This document shows positions 1-8,282 of a DNA stretch of 64,000 nt, one piece after another (the first letter of the stretch is position 1; each line of letters opens with the position of its first letter). A program made the position numbers and the translations under genes. The notes beneath the pieces are model-generated. The model had not been told where the DNA came from and made no database searches. It was given only the letters and a program-made list of their open reading frames with translations. Source of the DNA: Salinisphaera dokdonensis (GTDB lineage: Bacteria > Pseudomonadota > Gammaproteobacteria > Nevskiales > Salinisphaeraceae); the NCBI RefSeq assembly GCF_040361215.1, contig NZ_APND01000001.1, positions 806,001 to 870,000 of the forward strand, in the 5' to 3' direction.

Positions 1-615
1 GAGGTCTTCGTCACGCGTCAGTCCGCGCGCTGGCAGGTCTCGCTGAATGCCGACATCGCGCCGCGGCTGCGGATCAACAGCCAGTACCTCGCGCTGATCA
101 AGCGTGCCGACAAGAGCGCGGATCAGACCACGCTCAAGTCACATCTGCAGGAAGCCCGGTTCTTCCTCAACAGCCTCAAAAGCCGCAACGACACGCTGCT
201 GCAGGTCGCGCAGACGATTGTCGAAGCCCAACGTGCCTTCCTCGAATACGGCGAGGAGGCAATGAAACCGCTGGTGCTGCGTGATGTGGCCGAACAGCTC
301 GAGATCCATGAGTCCACCGTGTCACGCGCGACCGCGAACAAGTACATGCAGACGCCGCGCGGCATCTTCGAGCTCAAGTATTTCTTTTCCAGCCACGTGT
401 CGACCACCGATGGCGGCAGCGCTTCGGCCACCGCGATCCAGGCGATGATCAAGCGCATGGTCGCCGCCGAGACCGCCGGCAAGCCGCTTTCCGACAGCAA
501 GCTTGCCGAGATGCTGCTGGAAAACGGCATCCAGGTCGCGCGACGCACCGTGGCCAAGTATCGCGAGGCCCTGTCGATCGCGCCCTCCCACGAGCGCCGC
601 CGACAGGCCAGCTGA
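1..615 (+). CDS. rpoN: RNA polymerase sigma-54 factor, C-terminal part (5' truncated by window)
   Basis: The reading frame is open from base 1, so the start lies upstream; 204 residues remain. Sigma-54 directs RNA polymerase to -24/-12 promoters and needs an AAA+ activator. The visible part covers the end of the core-binding region, the helix-turn-helix (around LEIHESTVSRATANKY) and the RpoN box ARRTVAKYRE near the C-terminus, which reads the -24 element. It heads the hpf-ptsN-hprK-rapZ-PTS series, the usual arrangement in proteobacteria. It is relevant here because a sigma-54 activator (glrR) and a strong -24/-12 promoter occur within 14 kb. Confidence 0.97.
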   Translation, partial: EVFVTRQSARWQVSLNADIAPRLRINSQYLALIKRADKSADQTTLKSHLQEARFFLNSLKSRNDTLLQVAQTIVEAQRAFLEYGEEAMKPLVLRDVAEQLEIHESTVSRATANKYMQTPRGIFELKYFFSSHVSTTDGGSASATAIQAMIKRMVAAETAGKPLSDSKLAEMLLENGIQVARRTVAKYREALSIAPSHERRRQAS

Positions 616-660
616 CTGACCCTTTTTCATGCGATTCCCCAAGCCGACAAGGAGTACCCA

Positions 661-987
661 ATGAACCTGAACATCTCCGGGCATCACATCGACATGACCG
701 AAGCCCTGCACAACTATGTGGCTTCAAAAATGGAACGCGTCGAGCGCCATTTCGATCACGTGATCGATGCCGAGGTCGTACTCGAGGTCGAAAAGGTTCG
801 CCACAAGGCCGAAGTCACCATGCAGGTGCGCGGTGCCACGCTGCACGCGGAATCCACCCAGGAAGACATGTACGCCGCGATCGACAGCATGATCGACAAG
901 CTTGATCGCCAGACGCTCAAGCACAAGGAAAAGGAAAAGGATCACCACAACCGGCAGGCCCGCCACGTCAATCTGGACGCCGGTTGA
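661..987 (+). CDS. hpf: Ribosome hibernation promoting factor
   Basis: A 108-residue protein of the HPF/YfiA family, which binds the 30S decoding region in stationary phase and shuts ribosomes down. The N-terminus MNLNISGHHIDMTEAL and the basic segment with VRHKAEVTM and the TQEDMYAAIDSMIDKL helix are typical. The length fits the short form without the dimerising C-terminal domain. The start has a good Shine-Dalgarno AAGGAG eight bases upstream. It lies 45 bp after rpoN and 30 bp before ptsN, so it is probably co-transcribed with both. Confidence 0.95.
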   Translation: MNLNISGHHIDMTEALHNYVASKMERVERHFDHVIDAEVVLEVEKVRHKAEVTMQVRGATLHAESTQEDMYAAIDSMIDKLDRQTLKHKEKEKDHHNRQARHVNLDAG

Positions 988-1017
988 ACGCTTTTTTGCA
1001 TTGTTGAAAGGAAGTCT

Positions 1018-1482
1018 ATGAACATCGCCGATATCGTCGCTCCGGAACGGGTACGTCTTGCAGACGACGTCCAGAGCAAGAAGCGCGCGCTCGAGCAGCT
1101 GGCCGAGATTCTCACCCAGGGGACGCCCTATCTCACCGCCAGTGAAATCTTCAACGGGCTCATCTCCCGCGAAAAGCTCGGCAGCACCGGCATCGGCGAC
1201 GGGGTGGCCATTCCTCATGCACGCATGAAGGGCACCGATGACTGCATCGGTGCCTTCATGCGGCTGCCCCAGCCGGTCAATTTCGAATCCAACGACGAGC
1301 AGCCGGTCGATCTGGTCTTCGGTCTGCTCGTGCCCGAGAAGTCGACCGAAGAACATCTCAACCTGCTGCGCAAGCTGGCCGAGATCTTCTCCGAAAATCA
1401 GGCGCTGGCCGAGCTGCGCGATGCACCCGATAACGAAACCCTGCACAAGCTGCTGGTCGCACGCGACGTCAGCGACGCCTGA
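1018..1482 (+). CDS. ptsN: PTS IIA-like nitrogen-regulatory protein PtsN (EIIA-Ntr)
   Basis: A 154-residue EIIA of the fructose/mannitol type. The phosphoacceptor histidine is His67 in GVAIPHARM. In the regulatory PTS it takes phosphate from enzyme I through an HPr-like carrier and controls targets such as potassium transport and nitrogen or carbon signalling rather than sugar uptake. The family usually sits next to rpoN, as here. AGGA precedes the ATG. The downstream genes encode HPr kinase, HPr and enzyme I, so most of the chain is encoded in this one locus. Confidence 0.95.
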   Translation: MNIADIVAPERVRLADDVQSKKRALEQLAEILTQGTPYLTASEIFNGLISREKLGSTGIGDGVAIPHARMKGTDDCIGAFMRLPQPVNFESNDEQPVDLVFGLLVPEKSTEEHLNLLRKLAEIFSENQALAELRDAPDNETLHKLLVARDVSDA

Positions 1483-1497
1483 GCAACGCAGCCGAGC

Positions 1498-2493
1498 GTG
1501 GCGCTAACCGGCGACGATCTGTTCGATGAATCGCTCACGACGCGACGCGTCGCGGTCGAGGACGTCTTCGCCCGTCTGAAATCGTCGCTCGGCCTGCACT
1601 GGCCTGCCCCCTGCGCCGGGGGCAGCGCCACTTTGGGCGCCACCCGTCTGGATGGGCGCCGTGTACCGATGGTGGGGTATCTCAACTTCATCCATCCGCC
1701 CCAGGTCCAGGTCATCGGAGAACCCGAAACGGCCTATCTGGACGGCATCGACCCCGAACTGCTCGATCACGTACTCGAACGCTTGACCTCGGGCGCGACC
1801 AAACTCGTGGTGGTCGCAGACGGGCGTTCGCTGATGCCGGCCATGCGCAAAGCACTGGATGCAGCCGGCATCGCCATCTTCGAAACCGCCGCGAACGCGC
1901 ACCGCGCGGCCTATCGCCTGCGCCATCTCCTGGGCGAAGCCCTGGCGCGCCAGATCACGGTGCACGGCGTGTTCCTCGAGGTGCTTTCGATCGGCCTGCT
2001 GCTGACCGGCGATTCCGGCGTCGGCAAGAGCGAGCTCGCACTCGAACTGGTCAACCGCGGCCATCGACTGGTTGCGGACGACGCGCCTGAGTTCGCCCTG
2101 CTCGGCCCGGACGATCTCAATGGGGGTTGTCCGCCCGTGCTGCAGGATTTCCTTGAAGTGCGAGGACTGGGTATTCTCAATATTCGCGCCATGTTCGGCG
2201 AGGCAGCGATCAAGCGCCGCAAACAGCTCGGCCTGATCATTCGTCTGGTGCGACCGGAGTCCGGCGCTGCAAACCCGCCCGATCGGCTGACCGGCACCCG
2301 TACGATCCGTAGCCTGCTCGACGTCGAGATTCCCGAGATCACGCTGCCCGTGGCCGTCGGGCACAACCTGTCCGTACTCGTCGAGGCGGCATGTCGCGAT
2401 CATCTACTGCGCATGCAGGGCCAGTTCAGCGACGAACAGTTCGCCGAGCGCCAGCGTCTGGCCATGGGCAACGGCGACCCCGAGACACCGTGA
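1498..2493 (+). CDS. hprK: HPr kinase/phosphorylase
   Basis: A 331-residue bifunctional enzyme that phosphorylates, and dephosphorylates, a serine of HPr. The N-terminal half matches the HprK N-domain. The C-terminal half carries the Walker A loop GDSGVGKS (171-178), the acidic ADDAPEF segment and the family signature LEVRGLGILNI. The start used is GTG at 1498, 15 bp after ptsN, with only a weak Shine-Dalgarno; no ATG fits the N-domain. Enteric bacteria lack this gene, but it is common in other proteobacteria, where it accompanies ptsN, rapZ and HPr. The predicted substrate residue, Ser46 of HPr, is present at 4099-4101. Confidence 0.93.
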   Translation: MALTGDDLFDESLTTRRVAVEDVFARLKSSLGLHWPAPCAGGSATLGATRLDGRRVPMVGYLNFIHPPQVQVIGEPETAYLDGIDPELLDHVLERLTSGATKLVVVADGRSLMPAMRKALDAAGIAIFETAANAHRAAYRLRHLLGEALARQITVHGVFLEVLSIGLLLTGDSGVGKSELALELVNRGHRLVADDAPEFALLGPDDLNGGCPPVLQDFLEVRGLGILNIRAMFGEAAIKRRKQLGLIIRLVRPESGAANPPDRLTGTRTIRSLLDVEIPEITLPVAVGHNLSVLVEAACRDHLLRMQGQFSDEQFAERQRLAMGNGDPETP

Positions 2494-2626
2494 TCATGGC
2501 GCGCGCAAGGCGACGACCGACCTGCGCAAGCCGCGCCACATCCTTCGGCACTCGCACGCAGACAAATGCTTCGCCACAATATGGTCACCACTGCCCGACG
2601 GGCGTTCTTCATCGCAAAGGTGAGTC

Positions 2627-3484
2627 ATGCGGCTGATCGTCGTCAGCGGACTGGCCGGCTCCGGCAAGTCGGTCGCGCTGCATATGCTCGAGGACCTGGA
2701 CTACTACTGCATCGACAACCTGCCCCTGGGCCTGCTCAGCGAAGTGTCGGCAGATACCCTGCATCGTCAGGGCCTGGACTTCGACCGGCTTGCGGTCGGC
2801 ATCGACGCCCGCTCTCGGCGCGGCGAGATTGCGGGCTTTCCCGACCGTATCGAGGCGCTGCGCGAGGGCGGCATCGATATCGAGGTCATCTACCTGCACG
2901 CCGACAAGGACACGATCCTGCGGCGTTACTCCGAAACCCGGCGCAAGCACCCGCTCAGCGATGCCGACACATCCCTGATCGATGCTGTCGATGCCGACCG
3001 TCGCCTGCTCAAGCCGATCGCCGAGACGGCGGATGTCTCGATCGATACCACCGATACCAACATCCACCAGCTGCGCGACATCATCCGCAACCGGGTGGAA
3101 GGCGGCAGCACCGGTGAGTTGTCGATCCTGCTGCAATCGTTCGGCTTCAAGTACGGACTGCCCCAGGCAGTCGACTTCATATTCGATGTGCGCTGCCTGC
3201 CCAATCCGCACTGGATTCCGGAACTCCGCGCGCTGACGGGCCTCGAAGCGCCCGTAGCCGAGCATCTCGAAGCACAGCCGGAAACCGGCGCCATGCTCGA
3301 CGATATCCACGGCTTTCTAGCGCGCTGGCTACCCTCTTTCGCACGCGAAAACCGGGCGTATGTCACGATTGCGGTCGGCTGCACCGGCGGCAAACACCGC
3401 TCGGTGTATATCATCGAACAGCTGGCCCGCCGACTGCGCGAGACCTATGCCCAGACGCTGGTACGACACAATGAACTGCACTGA
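2627..3484 (+). CDS. rapZ: RNase adapter protein / nucleotide-binding protein RapZ
   Basis: A 285-residue RapZ/YvcJ protein. The Walker A motif GLAGSGKS is at residues 8-15 and the C-terminal domain contains VGCTGGKHRSVYI, the conserved RNA- or metabolite-binding part. In E. coli RapZ senses glucosamine-6-phosphate, presents the sRNA GlmZ to RNase E and is titrated by GlmY. The start is supported by AAGGTGA seven bases before the ATG. A 133-bp gap separates it from hprK. The GlrK/GlrR system that drives glmY in enterics is also encoded in this window (9753-13242). Confidence 0.94.
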   Translation: MRLIVVSGLAGSGKSVALHMLEDLDYYCIDNLPLGLLSEVSADTLHRQGLDFDRLAVGIDARSRRGEIAGFPDRIEALREGGIDIEVIYLHADKDTILRRYSETRRKHPLSDADTSLIDAVDADRRLLKPIAETADVSIDTTDTNIHQLRDIIRNRVEGGSTGELSILLQSFGFKYGLPQAVDFIFDVRCLPNPHWIPELRALTGLEAPVAEHLEAQPETGAMLDDIHGFLARWLPSFARENRAYVTIAVGCTGGKHRSVYIIEQLARRLRETYAQTLVRHNELH

Positions 3485-3520
3485 CTGGCGCATGGACGCG
3501 CGCTTCCCGGAACGCTTGTC

Positions 3521-3919
3521 ATGATCGGCGTACTACTGATCACCCACGGCAAGCTGGGCTCGCATTTCGTCGAGACCGTCACCGGCATGATCGGTGATCT
3601 GTCGCGGCCCACCGAAGTGCTCGAAGTCCACCGTCACGATGACCCGGACGAACGCAGCGAAGCCGCCGCGGCCGCTCTGTCGCGACTTGACGAAGGCGAT
3701 GGGGTGTTGATCATTACCGACGCGTTCGGCTCCACCCCGAGCAATATCGCCACCCGGGCCGCCAGCAGCAACGGCACGCGCGTGGTGGCGGGCATCAACC
3801 TGTCGATGCTCGTGCGCGTCTACAATTACCCGCAACTCGCTCTCGACGATCTGGCCGCGTCTGCCATCGAGGCGGGCCGCGCCGGAGTGATGGCCTGCCC
3901 GTCGCAGGCTGATCGCTAA
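3521..3919 (+). CDS. PTS EIIA component, mannose family
   Basis: A 132-residue EIIA-Man-type protein. The phosphorylated histidine is His9 in LLITHGKLG, and the STPSN segment is the conserved region that packs near it. No IIB, IIC or IID genes accompany it, so it is likely a regulatory phosphoacceptor rather than part of a sugar transporter, as in other proteobacteria with the same gene order. It lies 36 bp after rapZ and 44 bp before ptsH in one apparent operon. Confidence 0.9.
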   Translation: MIGVLLITHGKLGSHFVETVTGMIGDLSRPTEVLEVHRHDDPDERSEAAAAALSRLDEGDGVLIITDAFGSTPSNIATRAASSNGTRVVAGINLSMLVRVYNYPQLALDDLAASAIEAGRAGVMACPSQADR

Positions 3920-3963
3920 CCCCCAACCCACCCCTTCTCTTTCCAACCGAACCGATCCAAGTT

Positions 3964-4233
3964 ATGCCCACTCGCGAATTCGCCATCGTCAACAAGCTCG
4001 GCCTGCACGCGCGCGCCGCCAGCAAGTTCGTGACCGTCGCCTCACAGTACGAGGCGGATATACGGGTAGAGAAGGACGGTCGTGAAGTCTCCGGCAAGTC
4101 GATCATGGGCGTAATGATGCTGGCCGCGGCGCGCGGTTCACGGATCGACGTCAGCGCGGAAGGCAACGACGCCGAGGCCGCGCTCGACGCGCTCGAGGAA
4201 CTGGTGCGCGACCGGTTCGGCGAAGGTCAGTGA
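3964..4233 (+). CDS. ptsH: Phosphocarrier protein HPr
   Basis: An 89-residue HPr. His15 in NKLGLHARAA is the enzyme I phosphorylation site, and Ser46 in SGKSIMGVM matches the HPr kinase site. Having both residues fits the presence of hprK upstream. It passes phosphate from enzyme I to the two EIIA proteins encoded upstream. The start follows a weak Shine-Dalgarno (CCAAG). Enzyme I starts 35 bp downstream. Confidence 0.95.
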   Translation: MPTREFAIVNKLGLHARAASKFVTVASQYEADIRVEKDGREVSGKSIMGVMMLAAARGSRIDVSAEGNDAEAALDALEELVRDRFGEGQ

Positions 4234-4267
4234 TGGATATTTCGGCAAGAAATCGCGGCGCGCCGAC

Positions 4268-6007
4268 ATGAGTCTCTGGCTGGCCGCCATCGGCGTCTCG
4301 CGCGGGGTCGCGATCGGTGCCGTGCATCGCGTGCATGGGACCGACCTGGATATCCCCGAGTATTCGGTCACGCCCGCCCACTTGGATGCTGAAGTCGAGC
4401 GCTTCCAGAGCGCGCTTGCCGACGCGCGCGCGCAACTCGCCGATATTCGCGAACAGATACCGGCGAATGCGCCTTCCGAGATCGGCGCCTTCATCGAAAC
4501 CCATCTGCTGATGATGCAGGACAGCGCGCTCACCGATACGGTCTGCGCGCTGATTCGAGAACACCAGCGCAACGCCGAATGGGCGTTGAAGATGCAGGCC
4601 GAGCACCTGACCGCGGTGTTCGACCAGATGGACGACAGCTACCTGCGCACGCGGCGTGACGACGTCGCCCATGTCACCGCGCGCATCCAGCGCATCCTGC
4701 TCAAACAGGAACGCACCATCGAAACCAGCGAGGCCAAGGACGCTCCGCCGCCGGTCATCGTGGCCGACGAACTCACCCCGGCCGACATCATCCTGCTCCA
4801 CCAGCAGGGCGTGGCCGCTTTCGTGACCGAACATGGCGGCCCGCTGTCGCATTCCGCGATTCTCGCCCGCAGCCTGCGTATACCGGCGATTGTCGGCATG
4901 CACTCGGCACGACGCATGCTGCTCGACGATGAAACGGTCGTGGTCGACGGCGAAGCCGGTCATGTGCTCGCCGGACCGGACGCGGCCGCGCTCGAGTTCT
5001 ATAGGCACCGGCAAAAACGCGACGCGCGCTACCGCCGCATGCTCGGCATGCTCAAGGACGAAGTCGCGCTGTCCACCGACGGCGTTCGAATCCGCATGCT
5101 GGCCAACGTCGAGCTACCCGACGACAGTGCCGACGCGGCCGAGGTCGGCGCTGAGGGCGTGGGCCTGTATCGCACCGAATTCCTCTACATGAACCGCGAC
5201 GAGACGCCCGGCGAGGAAGAGCAGCTGGCCGCCTACCGCCGCGTGCTGCGCTCGGTCGAGGGGCCGGTGACCATCCGCACGCTCGATCTCGGTGCCGACA
5301 AGACGATCGGTCGCAATACCGGCAAGACGTCGAGCAATCCGGCACTGGGCCTGCGCGCGATCCGGCTGTGCCTGAAAGAGACCGACCTGTTCCGGACCCA
5401 GCTGCGCGCGCTGCTGCGGGCCTCGGCCGAGGGCGATCTGCGGGTGATGCTGCCGATGGTCTCCAATATCCAGGAGATGCGCCAGACGCGCCATCTGATC
5501 AGCGAACTCAAGGAAGAGTTGCGCCGCGACGGTCTGGATTTCGACGCCAACCTGCCGGTCGGCGCCATGATCGAGGTGCCGGCCGCCGCCCTCGCCGCGC
5601 CGCTACTCGCGCAGTACTGCGATTTCTTCTCGCTCGGCACCAACGATCTGATCCAGTACACGCTCGCTATGGATCGTATCGACGACGAGATCAACTATCT
5701 CTACGATCCGCTGCACCCGGCGGTGCTGCAGCTGATCCGCATGACCATCGAAGCCGGCGATGCCGCCGGCATCAGCGTCTCGATGTGCGGCGAAATGGCC
5801 TCGGACAAACGCTATACCGCGCTGCTGCTGGGCCTCGGCCTGACCGAGTTCTCCATGCATCCCGCCAGCGTGCTCGAGGTCAAGCGCGCAATCATGGGCG
5901 CCGACGTGAGCGCCCTGAAGACACGCACGCGCGAAATTCTGGCGCTCACCGACTCGCACGCCTACCGCGACGCGCTCGATACCTTGAGCGAGGAACTCGG
6001 CGCCTGA
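4268..6007 (+). CDS. ptsI: Phosphoenolpyruvate-protein phosphotransferase (PTS enzyme I)
   Basis: A 579-residue enzyme I. It autophosphorylates from PEP and phosphorylates HPr. The N-terminal swivelling domain has the active-site His195 in GGPLSHSAI. The C-terminal PEP-binding barrel shows GLYRTEFLYM, the LGTNDLIQY loop and the SMCGEMASD cysteine motif. There is no N-terminal GAF domain, so this is PtsI-like rather than PtsP-like. No sugar permease is encoded nearby, so the chain appears regulatory. It is the last PTS gene; mgtE follows after 84 bp. Confidence 0.95.
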   Translation: MSLWLAAIGVSRGVAIGAVHRVHGTDLDIPEYSVTPAHLDAEVERFQSALADARAQLADIREQIPANAPSEIGAFIETHLLMMQDSALTDTVCALIREHQRNAEWALKMQAEHLTAVFDQMDDSYLRTRRDDVAHVTARIQRILLKQERTIETSEAKDAPPPVIVADELTPADIILLHQQGVAAFVTEHGGPLSHSAILARSLRIPAIVGMHSARRMLLDDETVVVDGEAGHVLAGPDAAALEFYRHRQKRDARYRRMLGMLKDEVALSTDGVRIRMLANVELPDDSADAAEVGAEGVGLYRTEFLYMNRDETPGEEEQLAAYRRVLRSVEGPVTIRTLDLGADKTIGRNTGKTSSNPALGLRAIRLCLKETDLFRTQLRALLRASAEGDLRVMLPMVSNIQEMRQTRHLISELKEELRRDGLDFDANLPVGAMIEVPAAALAAPLLAQYCDFFSLGTNDLIQYTLAMDRIDDEINYLYDPLHPAVLQLIRMTIEAGDAAGISVSMCGEMASDKRYTALLLGLGLTEFSMHPASVLEVKRAIMGADVSALKTRTREILALTDSHAYRDALDTLSEELGA

Positions 6008-6024
6008 GAATTGATTAAGAAATC

Positions 6025-6054
6025 GCAGGAAAATCCGGATTTTTCTGCTATTTT
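6025..6054 (+). terminator. Possible intrinsic terminator after the PTS operon
   Basis: An inverted repeat with arms GCAGGAAAATCC and GGATTTTTCTGC (one G-T pair) is followed by TATTTTC. It could end ptsI transcription before mgtE. The stem is AT-rich and the T-run is interrupted, so read-through is likely. The 84-bp gap is too short for a classical Mg2+ riboswitch. Confidence 0.4.
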
Positions 6055-6091
6055 CTAAAAGCCCACTTCCCTGCCTGGACACCGCGCTTCC

Positions 6092-7456
6092 ATGAGCGAC
6101 GCCAAGACCACTGAAGAGCAGATGGAATCGCGGCTCGCGCATCTCAACGAGGCGCTGGAATCCGGGCGGATGCGCCGCCTCAAGCCGATGCTGCATTCGC
6201 TGCATCCGGCCGAGATCGGTCTTCTGCTGGAATCGATCCCGCGCGCCAAGCGTGAGTTGGTCTGGCGTCTCGTCCCAGAGGACGACCACGGCGAGACGCT
6301 GCTCCACGTCAACGACGAGGTCCGTTCGGAACTGATCGAGGCCCTCGACGACGAGGTCCTGCTGGCAGCCACCGAAGGCATGCCGATCGATGACCTCGCC
6401 GATCTCATCGAGGATCTGCCTGAGCAGGTCACGCGCGAAGTCCTGCACTCGATGGACGTGGACAACCGCGAACGTCTGGAAGCGGTGCTGTCCTATCCGT
6501 CGGATTCCGCCGGCGGCCTGATGAACAACGATACGATCACGGTTCGCCCGGACGTGTCGCTGGACGTGGTCAGCCGCTACCTGCAGCAGCGCGGCACGCT
6601 GCCCGACGATACCGAATCGCTGTTCGTGGTCTCCCGCTACGGGCGGTACCTCGGCATGCTTACGCTGGCCAAGCTGGTCACCCTCGACCCCGAGCGCGAC
6701 GTGTCCGAGGTGATGAACACCGACCTCGAGGCTCTGCCGGTGGACATGGCCGCGGCCCAGGTCGCCAAGCGGTTCCAGGATCTCGATCTGATCTCCGCGC
6801 CGGTGGTCGATGAGAACGGAAAACTGCTGGGCCGGATCACCATCGATGACGTCGTCGACGTGATTCGCGACGAGGCCGAGCACTCGATCATGAGCATGGC
6901 CGGCCTCGACGAAGAAGAAGACGTCTTCGCGCCGATCGCGCGCAGCGCACGCCGCCGGGCGACCTGGCTGGGCGCCAACCTGCTCACCGCCTTTCTCGCC
7001 GCCCAGGTGGTCGGCCTGTTCGAGGCGACTCTTTCGGAAGTGGTGGCGCTCGCGGTGCTGATGCCGATCGTGGCCAGCATGGGCGGTATCGGCGGCTCGC
7101 AGACGCTCACACTCATGATCCGTGGCCTGTCCATGGGCCAGATCGGTTTCGGCAACGCCAAGACTCTGTTGGTCAAGGAACTGGCGGTCGCGGTAATCAA
7201 CGGCGTGCTCTGGGGCGCGGTCGTCGGCGTGGTCGCACAGATCTGGTTCGGCGACCCGACCCTCGGCGTGATCATCGCCGTGGCGCTGGTACTCAACCAG
7301 ATCGGCGCGGCGATCGCCGGTGTGACCATTCCGCTGGCGATGAAGAAGATGGGTATCGACCCGGCGCTGGCTGGCTCGGTGGTGCTTACGACCATCACCG
7401 ACGTAATCGGGTTCGGGGCTTTTCTCGGGCTCGGGACGCTGTTTCTGCTGCGCTGA
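6092..7456 (+). CDS. mgtE: Magnesium transporter MgtE
   Basis: A 454-residue MgtE channel. The cytoplasmic N-domain of helical repeats (about 1-130) includes HPAEIGLLLESIP. Tandem CBS domains (about 135-255) end with GRITIDDVVDVIRDEAEHSIMS, the plug helix region. Five membrane helices (about 290-454) carry the conserved pore region around ASMGGIGGSQTLTL. The protein imports Mg2+ (and Co2+) and is gated by internal Mg2+ through the N and CBS domains. mgtE follows the same PTS operon in several other gammaproteobacteria, so its placement is conventional. Confidence 0.95.
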   Translation: MSDAKTTEEQMESRLAHLNEALESGRMRRLKPMLHSLHPAEIGLLLESIPRAKRELVWRLVPEDDHGETLLHVNDEVRSELIEALDDEVLLAATEGMPIDDLADLIEDLPEQVTREVLHSMDVDNRERLEAVLSYPSDSAGGLMNNDTITVRPDVSLDVVSRYLQQRGTLPDDTESLFVVSRYGRYLGMLTLAKLVTLDPERDVSEVMNTDLEALPVDMAAAQVAKRFQDLDLISAPVVDENGKLLGRITIDDVVDVIRDEAEHSIMSMAGLDEEEDVFAPIARSARRRATWLGANLLTAFLAAQVVGLFEATLSEVVALAVLMPIVASMGGIGGSQTLTLMIRGLSMGQIGFGNAKTLLVKELAVAVINGVLWGAVVGVVAQIWFGDPTLGVIIAVALVLNQIGAAIAGVTIPLAMKKMGIDPALAGSVVLTTITDVIGFGAFLGLGTLFLLR

Positions 7457-7555
7457 TCAGGCCTTCGCAGCCGGGCGGAGGGTTCTCCATACATCGCCAC
7501 AAGCGTCGTGGTTTTCTTGGTGACAAACAACTCGCAAGCCGGAACTGCCTAGCTC

Positions 7556-8239
7556 TGAATCAGCGACTTGGGCGAATTCGGGTTGGGGTTTCGCGCTGAT
7601 GCGCGAGTGTCTTTTATTTGCTTGTCCAAATAAAAGGCACCAAAACAAAAGACACCCTGTCTTGCGTCGGCGCTTCGCGCCGATGCCCTGCGCGGCTCCG
7701 GCCGAAAGAGGACAGCCGGAAACTCGTCGCGCTACGCGCGACTCAAACATCCGGCTGTCTTTATCTCTTTCGGCCTCCACTGCTCGGCGCTGCGCCCAAG
7801 GGGCCCCAATACAGACAAGCTCGCTATCGCTCGCTAAAGGCCGAGTCGCAATCCGCGTAATCCGGCAGGAACATGGGCGCTCGCGGTAACTTCACCACCG
7901 CAGCCGTTAGAGCTTAGGGTGCAGCCTCGCCGCCTGTGTTCGCTCCCCTTGCGTGGCGACGGAGACGCGCAGCGGCGAAGGGTGTCCGGCGCACTGCGCC
8001 GGTGCGGCCAGCCTGTCTGACGGCCGCCATAGCGGCCCGAGTTCTGGCCGCATCCCTTCGGCGCGAGCATCGCAGTGCACCGGCGCAGCCGGCGCCGTGC
8101 CGGGTGTCTTTTTCTTTGCTTACTTTCTTTTGGACAAGCAAATGAAAGAAAGTCGCACGGCAGTGCGAAACCAAAGCCCCGTCAAACTCGTGAGCGCCGA
8201 AAGACTCGCGACCCGAAGCCATCACTTCTCAAATCAACG
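7556..8239. repeat. Two-armed structured repeat element, copy A
   Basis: The gap between mgtE and pmbA holds no credible gene but matches 46979-47672 in opposite orientation. Each end starts with a loose terminal repeat (GTTGAWTCG-like). Inward follow a short hairpin with a TGNT-type loop, a 10-bp stem around the loop CTTGTC (7611-7636 left; 8120-8145 right, read on the minus strand), a box like ACAAAAGACACCC, and GC-rich hairpins. Arms are about 7556-7818 and 7933-8239; the core of about 115 bp between them differs from copy B. Short open frames here look spurious. Confidence 0.85.
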
Positions 8240-8282
8240 ACACTCGTTTACTCGGTATGGGCAAACCTCGACCGAGATTCAG

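Noticed and set aside
6008..6091. Mg2+ riboswitch upstream of mgtE
   Set aside because: The gap is only 84 bp and holds a single AT-rich stem, too short for an M-box.
5603..6883. 426-codon minus frame spanning the ptsI-mgtE junction
   Set aside because: It crosses two well-supported genes antisense and includes their intergenic gap; no domain is visible.
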